Origin: Planctomycetota bacterium
GTDB taxonomy: Bacteria > Planctomycetota > PUPC01
Direction of reading: 5' to 3'
Length of the DNA: 17,731 nucleotides
NCBI GenBank assembly: GCA_003559755.1
Contig: PWKM01000084.1
Location: 1 to 17,731 of the forward strand
Part shown: piece after piece, positions 13,763 through 17,731 of the stretch
Layout of the letters: each line of letters starts with the position of its first letter
Numbering within the stretch: position 1 is the first letter of the stretch
The notes under the pieces: model-generated
Told to the model about the DNA's origin: nothing
What the model saw: the letters and a program-made list of their open reading frames with translations, nothing else
Database searches by the model: none
Translations under genes and position numbers: made by a program

Positions 13763-15151
13763 CTACTCGGGCTCTGCCGGGTCACGGAGCCCGGCGGCCG
13801 CTTCGGCTTCCGCGATCAGCTTGTCCGCCAGTTCGTTGATGTAGAACTCGATCCAAGTGTAGCCGGCGTGCCGGTCGTCTTTCGATGCTCCCTTCGGGAC
13901 GATGCCCGTCGCGATGTTCGGGTCGTCGGGGTCGAGCCCGTGCGTCTTCTTCCATACGTCCGGGATCCCGTCCCCGGCCGAATCGCGCGGGGGTTCACCG
14001 GGTTCCAGCCCGGCCATCAGGCCCCCCTCCGGTTCCCTGCGCTCCCACTTGCCGCCGCCGGTTCGCACCTCCTCGATCGTTCGTTGGCTCACGGCGTCTC
14101 GCGGCAGGCACCCGGCGATGGCCAGCACACGCTCGTATGCCTCCTCGGCCGATTCCGTCTGCACTTTCGGGGCCGGCCACGGGTCTTTCACGGATTCGCC
14201 CTCGGGGAGCTCGGCCGGGCCGTCGAGCCAGGTGCAAACGTTGTCGGCCACATGGGGCTCGATGAAGCTCAGCTTCCAGAACAGCCGGTGGAACGCCCGG
14301 CCCTGCATCTGCTTCTCCACCTCGGGCCCGTCTTTGATGTAGTTGCCGATGACGTTGACGCGGAACGGTTCGTCCGGCCGAAGGCGGTTCATTCGCGGCG
14401 GATGAAAGATGAACGGCAGGAGCATGTTGTATATCACGTTATTGCGGTGGTCGAGGACCTCGAGGCCTGACAGCGGTGCCCGCTTGCTGTGGTGAGCGAA
14501 CAGGTTGTGGTGGACGGTCGCGTTCTTGCCCGCGTAGCCCATTATCATCCCGAAGTTATGGGCATGGCCCTTGCTGTGTCCGACCGGGTCGGACTCCTCG
14601 ATTGTGCACCACTGGACGGTGAGGTTTCGGGAATTGCACAGGTCCATATTCTCGTCGTTGCCCCACGAGCACGAGACGTGGTCGATGATCAGCCGGTCCA
14701 CGTTCGTGATCTGGATGGCGTCGCCGGAGTGCGTTCTCCCTTTCGGGCGTTGCGGGCGAACACGGAGGAAGCGGATGATGAGATTGTCGGCCGGCGGTTG
14801 TACACGATAGCGAGTGCGGAGCATCCCCTCGATGGTGATCCCGGCCCCCGGAGCCGTCTGACCGGCAATGGTCAGGTTCGGTTGGGTGATGGTCACGTCG
14901 CCCTTGATCACCCCGCTGACCTCAAACACAACGATGCGCGGTCCCTCGGTCTGGACCGCCTCGTTCAAGCTGCCCGGCCCTGTCGGGTCAAGCGTGGTCA
15001 CCTTGATGACCCGGCCGCCGCGTCCGCCGGTGGCGACCGCGCCGAACCCTTCCGCGCCGGGAAACGCCGGAATCAGCTCCTCGTCGGCAAGCCCGACCGC
15101 ACAGCAGATCATCACGCACAGTACCGCCGCCAGAATCGCTCTTGCCATCAT
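13763..15151 (-). CDS. Secreted pectate lyase-like right-handed beta-helix protein
   Basis: 462 residues. Residues 1-22 are a clear signal peptide (MMAR, a hydrophobic stretch, likely cut after VGLA22). The N-terminal landmark AFPGAEGFG (29-37) with TGGRGG (41-46) and GSLNEAV (60-66) is the start of the PL1-like pectate lyase family seen in Bacteroidota and Planctomycetota. Beta-helix repeats follow: IIDHVSCSW (155-163), HHNLFAHHSKRAP (214-226, R224 at the expected catalytic Arg position) and RVNVIGNYIK (264-273). Near the C-terminus is DSAGDGIPDVW (390-400) then GLDPDDPN, a calcium-loop-like motif common at the end of such exported enzymes. It should act outside the cytoplasm on pectin-type or related polyuronate. 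The start has GAGGGAAG upstream; ATG 15148 is also possible. Exact activity is uncertain, since many family members are uncharacterised. Confidence 0.88.
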   Translation of the reverse strand: MMARAILAAVLCVMICCAVGLADEELIPAFPGAEGFGAVATGGRGGRVIKVTTLDPTGPGSLNEAVQTEGPRIVVFEVSGVIKGDVTITQPNLTIAGQTAPGAGITIEGMLRTRYRVQPPADNLIIRFLRVRPQRPKGRTHSGDAIQITNVDRLIIDHVSCSWGNDENMDLCNSRNLTVQWCTIEESDPVGHSKGHAHNFGMIMGYAGKNATVHHNLFAHHSKRAPLSGLEVLDHRNNVIYNMLLPFIFHPPRMNRLRPDEPFRVNVIGNYIKDGPEVEKQMQGRAFHRLFWKLSFIEPHVADNVCTWLDGPAELPEGESVKDPWPAPKVQTESAEEAYERVLAIAGCLPRDAVSQRTIEEVRTGGGKWERREPEGGLMAGLEPGEPPRDSAGDGIPDVWKKTHGLDPDDPNIATGIVPKGASKDDRHAGYTWIEFYINELADKLIAEAEAAAGLRDPAEPE

Positions 15152-15238
15152 CTTTCTTCCCTCGCAATAAGTGGCCGGTCCAATCAGTGTGCCTCCGTCG
15201 AGCTTCTGCTCACGACGACCTGCCAGCTACCACATACA

Positions 15239-15267
15239 AAGATACCCGGCGTTCGTGGCAGAGGCAA
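15239..15267 (-). promoter_or_regulatory. Putative promoter of the pectate lyase-like gene
   Basis: On the minus strand TTGCCT (complement of 15262-15267), a 17-base spacer and TATCTT (complement of 15239-15244) each match 4 of 6 consensus bases. It starts three bases past the stop of the upstream membrane-protein gene and leaves a leader of about 80 bases. It suggests the lyase can be transcribed on its own. Confidence 0.33.
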
Positions 15268-15269
15268 GC

Positions 15270-15674
15270 TTATTTTGCCCGCAGATTGCTCTCCACGTCT
15301 GGCTTCAATTCGGGACGCGAAGCGTTCCGACCTCCCTTAAATGAACGGGCAATGAGCAGAAAGGAAACGGCATACAGAACGTAGCGGACAAGCTGCATTA
15401 CTTGATGGAAGCGCGTCACAAGGTATCCGAGAGACACAGACTCGGCCGCTATGATTGAGAAGGGGAAGATCGAGGGAGGGGACCCGGTTGCCATCTGCTG
15501 GACCGTGGCCATCAGCACACGCTCGCCGAACCCATAGAACACCGGCCAGAGTACGACGGTTGCCCCGAGCAGCAAGAAGCCGGTGGCCCACCGGGCGCAG
15601 CGCCAGCAAGCGATCCCGATGGCAGCGTTCAGGGCGACCCACAAAAGCCCGCCGACGATAAGTTCTGCTGTCAT
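15270..15674 (-). CDS. Small hypothetical membrane protein A
   Basis: 134 residues of unrecognised family. Hydrophobic segments lie at about 4-24, 31-49 and 92-111, with a weaker one near 70-86, and the tail (112-134) is basic and hydrophilic. It is a paralogue of the protein encoded just upstream at 15708-16094: both have a CR-rich turn after helix 1, then FLxLGA, a VLxxVV/VLMATV stretch, an FPFS motif (70-73 here) and a final helix ending LIARS (107-111). A strong ribosome site GGAGG lies seven bases before the ATG at 15674. It follows its paralogue by 33 bases, so they are probably co-transcribed. No catalytic motif is visible; function unknown. Confidence 0.72.
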   Translation of the reverse strand: MTAELIVGGLLWVALNAAIGIACWRCARWATGFLLLGATVVLWPVFYGFGERVLMATVQQMATGSPPSIFPFSIIAAESVSLGYLVTRFHQVMQLVRYVLYAVSFLLIARSFKGGRNASRPELKPDVESNLRAK

Positions 15675-15707
15675 TCTCCATCCTCCGCTTCCAGCAAAAG
15701 GGCGTCG

Positions 15708-16094
15708 TCAGCTCGACGGATCGCAGGCCCGATTCTTCCCCAGCGAGCGGGCGATCAAGGCAAAGACGGCTGCGTAAAGGGCGCAGCGAAGCAGGTCCAG
15801 CCCCAGGTTGAATGACCTCACGGTGCTGTTTGGCACCGACCGCCATCCGGGCCCGCCGGCGTCTACGATTAGCGGGGAAAACGGGAAGAAGGACAGATGC
15901 TCGGACATCGGCGGGAGCTCAACAACCGACGCCAGCACACCCTGTCCTGCGAGATGAACCCATTGCCATCCGATCAGGAGCGCTCCCAGGAACAGAAACG
16001 CCTTGCTGCGCTTTCGACACAGCCAGGCCGCGCCGACGATTGCTACATGAGACGCCAACATCAAGATAGCCAGGACAATATCAAAAAGCGTCAT
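15708..16094 (-). CDS. Small hypothetical membrane protein B (paralogue of A)
   Basis: 128 residues of unrecognised family with hydrophobic segments at about 4-24, 32-50 and 98-116. Shared features with protein A: WLCRKR after helix 1, FLFLGA (33-38), GVLASVVEL (52-60), FFPFSPLI (69-76) and the last helix ending FALIARS (111-117). It has a longer loop (77-95) before the last helix than A has. GAGGA lies seven bases before the ATG at 16094. The LRR-membrane gene ends 92 bases upstream on the same strand, so it may belong to the same transcript. Function unknown; the tandem duplication and conserved loop motif suggest a real membrane family rather than a chance frame. Confidence 0.72.
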   Translation of the reverse strand: MTLFDIVLAILMLASHVAIVGAAWLCRKRSKAFLFLGALLIGWQWVHLAGQGVLASVVELPPMSEHLSFFPFSPLIVDAGGPGWRSVPNSTVRSFNLGLDLLRCALYAAVFALIARSLGKNRACDPSS

Positions 16095-16186
16095 TCCGGT
16101 TTCCTCGGTTCTGTGAATGCTCAGCCCAGCTTACTCCTGCTTCAAGCTCCTGATCCTCGCACTGCGGCCCCGTCATCTTTGCCGGT

Positions 16187-17140
16187 TCACCTGAAATGGC
16201 TACGGATCCAAAAAAAGTGAAGAAAAGCTGATACGGCCCCGAAGGACAACACGAGGTCGGCCGCACACAAAAAGACCGAGCAGATCACCTCCAGGATCGT
16301 GTTCTTCATTTGTGCGATCCGGCTACCGACCACCGCCGCCATATAGGTGATCGATAACACCATCACCAATAACATAACCGCGGAAAAGCCGAACTCAAGC
16401 CACCTTCCGGAGTCAATTTCCAGAAACATCCCGATAAGGATTACACCGACGGATGCCTTCATCAGCACCAACAGCCACAACGCCGCCAAAGCCGGGCCCC
16501 GGGCGCGAGTTCCAGGCGGCCTTCTGGCCCTGAGGATGAACGCGGTGGCCAGCACGACGATAGTGAATATCCCGGCGAACGTGTAGGCGCGGCCCGGCGT
16601 TGAAACGTGGTAGGAAAGAGCGGCCCCGGGAATCTCGGCCTGCAGACGCTTGACCCCGTCGAACGTGACCCCCGTTGCGACGAGCCCGATGTGTTCGATC
16701 CGTTCCAGCCGGGTCAGATAGCCGATGGATTCGTCTGTTATCCGCGTGCCATCCAGGGAAAGCCACCTGAGTTCTCTGAGCTCAGCGAGATGGGCAATTC
16801 CGGCGTCTGTAATCCCGCGGCAACTCAACAAGTCGAGTCTGTCAAGGTTCACGAACCTCGACAGAAGCGCCAGGCCTTGGTCAGTGATGTTGGAGCGCGA
16901 AAGGTCGAGATGGTGGACTTCATCCGGGTTTTCCACTCGAGCGATATCTTCGTCCCTCACAGACGGCCCCGTCATTCTGAGAACCGTGTAACCGTTGATT
17001 GAATAACGGAGCCCCTGCGCTCCCTCGGCGGCTCCGGCAAGGTGTATTGTTGTCGCGGCGACACAGAGCGCCAGTATCACCAGGCACAAGACGCGTCCCG
17101 GCGAACGCTGTAAAACAGGCGAGGAGCCCGCAATGCCCAT
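16187..17140 (-). CDS. Leucine-rich-repeat protein with four C-terminal membrane helices
   Basis: 317 residues from ATG 17140, chosen because GAGG (complement of 17150-17153) lies nine bases upstream; ATG 17155 would add five residues and has no close site. Residues 15-37 form a signal peptide or anchor. Four LRRs of about 24 residues follow at 76-172, recognisable by VHHLDL..ITDQGL, LDRLDL..ITDAGI, LRWLSL..ITDESI and IEHIGL..VTFDGV. Four membrane helices lie at about 187-205, 217-238, 250-270 and 284-305, ending in a short basic tail. The LRRs would face the cell exterior or periplasm if residues 15-37 act as a signal. LRRs bind proteins, so a surface-recognition or scaffold role is an inference. 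A paralogue is encoded immediately upstream on the same strand, sharing a near-identical 114-base segment with it. Confidence 0.8.
   Translation of the reverse strand: MGIAGSSPVLQRSPGRVLCLVILALCVAATTIHLAGAAEGAQGLRYSINGYTVLRMTGPSVRDEDIARVENPDEVHHLDLSRSNITDQGLALLSRFVNLDRLDLLSCRGITDAGIAHLAELRELRWLSLDGTRITDESIGYLTRLERIEHIGLVATGVTFDGVKRLQAEIPGAALSYHVSTPGRAYTFAGIFTIVVLATAFILRARRPPGTRARGPALAALWLLVLMKASVGVILIGMFLEIDSGRWLEFGFSAVMLLVMVLSITYMAAVVGSRIAQMKNTILEVICSVFLCAADLVLSFGAVSAFLHFFWIRSHFR
16505..16618. repeat. 114-base near-identical direct repeat, copy 1
   Basis: This copy lies inside the LRR-membrane gene and encodes the linker before membrane helix 1, helix 1 itself and RRPPGTR. Compared with 17618-17731 at constant offset 1113, only three bases differ (16545 T/C, 16581 G/C, 16611 T/G). 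To the left of 16505 the similarity drops sharply. The right end is set by the window edge in the other copy. Confidence 0.95.
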
Positions 17141-17149
17141 GTCAACAGG

Positions 17150-17153
17150 CCTC
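17150..17153 (-). promoter_or_regulatory. Ribosome binding site that sets the LRR gene start at 17140
   Basis: GAGG on the minus strand, nine bases before the ATG at 17140. It lies inside the extra codons that would be translated from the alternative ATG at 17155, which argues for the shorter protein. Confidence 0.45.
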
Positions 17154-17197
17154 ATTGCTTTGTTGCCATCCTTTCATGCACTCTCAGAGCCCGCCCA

Positions 17198-17227
17198 TAT
17201 ATACCATACATTCTCTATGCTGGTCAC
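17198..17227 (-). promoter_or_regulatory. Putative promoter of the LRR-membrane gene
   Basis: On the minus strand GTGACC (complement of 17222-17227), an 18-base spacer and TATATA (complement of 17198-17203). Each hexamer matches about 4 of 6 consensus bases. The surrounding run TATGGTATATAT is the most AT-rich spot in this gap. It would leave a leader of about 50 bases to the ATG at 17140. The 168-base gap 17141-17308 shows nothing else except the hairpin at 17276-17294. Confidence 0.35.
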
Positions 17228-17275
17228 GTCGGTGGCCGGGCCAACTTGATTATTGGCGCTGGCGGATGCACTTGC

Positions 17276-17294
17276 CGTATCCCTGTTGGATACG
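17276..17294 (-). terminator. Hairpin after the partial LRR-paralogue gene, possible terminator
   Basis: CGTATCC and GGATACG form a perfect 7-bp stem with a 5-base loop, 14 bases past the stop at 17309 on the minus strand. No T-run follows, so it is at best a factor-dependent terminator or a 3'-end stabilising stem. Confidence 0.35.
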
Positions 17295-17308
17295 AGCTGG
17301 TTTGCTGT

Positions 17309-17731
17309 TCACCCGCGTGTGCTGACATAGGAACGCACGAACATGCCACTCCAGGCCCAGAAGGTCAATGCGAGGTCGGCAACGCATAACAGGACCGAGG
17401 CAATCACCTGCAGGAACCTGCTCCGCATTTGCCCGATCCGACGACCGGCCCCCATCGCCGCCATATATGTGATTGAAATCATCATGAATCCTTGAACCAC
17501 AGGGTGAAGCCAGGCGTTGGGGTCAGACGAAAAAACGCCGGGGAAAATCTGTATGAGAGAGATTGAAGCTTTCCCTATCGCCAACAACCAAAACGCTGCT
17601 AACAGAGGGCACGGGGAGCGAGTTCCAGGCGGCCTTCTGGCCCTGAGGATGAACGCGGCGGCCAGCACGACGATAGTGAATATCCCGGCGAACCTGTAGG
17701 CGCGGCCCGGCGTTGAAACGTGGGAGGAAAG
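17309..17731 (-). CDS. Paralogue of the LRR-membrane protein, 5' part outside window
   Basis: 140 codons plus stop are in the window; the frame is open to the edge, so the N-terminal part, where LRRs would be expected, is missing. What remains matches the membrane half of the protein at 16187-17140: HVSTPGRAY, the first helix AGIFTIVVLAAAFIL and RRPPGTR are almost identical. The rest is related but clearly diverged, for example ITYMAAMGAGRRIGQM against ITYMAAVVGSRIAQM, and LLCVADLALTF against FLCAADLVLSF. Four helices are predicted. The loop between helices 2 and 3 is different in sequence. The two genes are in tandem, same strand, 168 bases apart. LRR content upstream is inferred from the paralogue, not seen. 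Confidence 0.78.
   Translation of the reverse strand, partial: LSSHVSTPGRAYRFAGIFTIVVLAAAFILRARRPPGTRSPCPLLAAFWLLAIGKASISLIQIFPGVFSSDPNAWLHPVVQGFMMISITYMAAMGAGRRIGQMRSRFLQVIASVLLCVADLALTFWAWSGMFVRSYVSTRG
17618..17731. repeat. 114-base near-identical direct repeat, copy 2 (continues past the window)
   Basis: Matches 16505-16618 at 111 of 114 bases and reaches the last base of the window, so its full length is unknown. It encodes the same linker and first membrane helix in the partial paralogue. Confidence 0.95.

Noticed and set aside
13768..13793. Inverted repeat CGGGCTC/GAGCCCG at the convergent MFS and lyase gene ends, a possible bidirectional terminator
   Set aside because: It lies within the lyase coding sequence, has a 12-base loop and no T-run on either side; chance in GC-rich DNA is as likely.
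16210..16216. Run of seven A (T on the coding strand) near the 3' end of the LRR gene, possible phase-variation or frameshift site
   Set aside because: It encodes Phe-Phe in a plausible C-terminus, is short for slipped-strand variation, and is not in the register of a canonical slippery heptamer.
17152..17169. Five-codon leader frame (MATKQ, stop overlapping ATG 17155) upstream of the LRR gene
   Set aside because: Its AAAGG would touch the ATG with no spacing, so translation is unlikely; no attenuator-like structure follows.

Overview
The window is GC-rich bacterial DNA carrying sugar/polyol catabolism genes, a transporter operon, a secreted pectate-lyase-like protein and a group of leucine-rich-repeat (LRR) and small membrane proteins. 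The mix suggests a heterotrophic bacterium of the Planctomycetota or a relative. The hints are the 'AFPGAEGFG...TGGRGG' type of lyase with a C-terminal DxxGDGxPD motif, and the LRR proteins with the 'ITDxGL' repeat. This is an inference from protein style; no rRNA or other marker is present. No tRNA, rRNA, CRISPR array, transposase or phage gene was seen.

Layout. (1) Positions 1-5772, plus strand: a catabolic gene string with a class III aminotransferase (5' end missing), an amidohydrolase, an L-fucose/L-arabinose isomerase-like protein (ATGA overlap with the amidohydrolase), a GNAT acetyltransferase and an FGGY sugar kinase. (2) Positions 5802-8333, minus strand: a two-gene operon of a zinc-type alcohol/polyol dehydrogenase followed by a mannitol-dehydrogenase-family protein. 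It converges on group 1, and the two groups look like one functional unit. A polyol could be oxidised to a ketose, or an aldose isomerised to one, and the ketose then phosphorylated; the aminotransferase and amidohydrolase point to an amino- or lactone-type substrate that cannot be named from sequence. (3) Positions 8334-8528: a 195-base divergent control region with a -10-like hexamer facing each way and a perfect inverted repeat. (4) Positions 8529-13750, plus strand: two ABC exporter half-transporters and an MFS transporter. Both ABC halves have degenerate ATPase motifs, so neither composite ATP site is canonical. (5) Positions 13763-15151, minus strand: the exported pectate-lyase-like protein, convergent with the MFS gene. 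(6) Positions 15270-17731, minus strand: two related small membrane proteins, a protein with four LRRs plus four membrane helices, and the 3' part of a paralogue of it running off the window edge. This last section looks lower in GC than the rest.

Most notable are the doubly degenerate ABC pair, the LRR-membrane paralogues sharing a 114-base near-identical block next to strongly diverged sequence, and the uncharacterised aminotransferase/isomerase/kinase/polyol dehydrogenase cluster.
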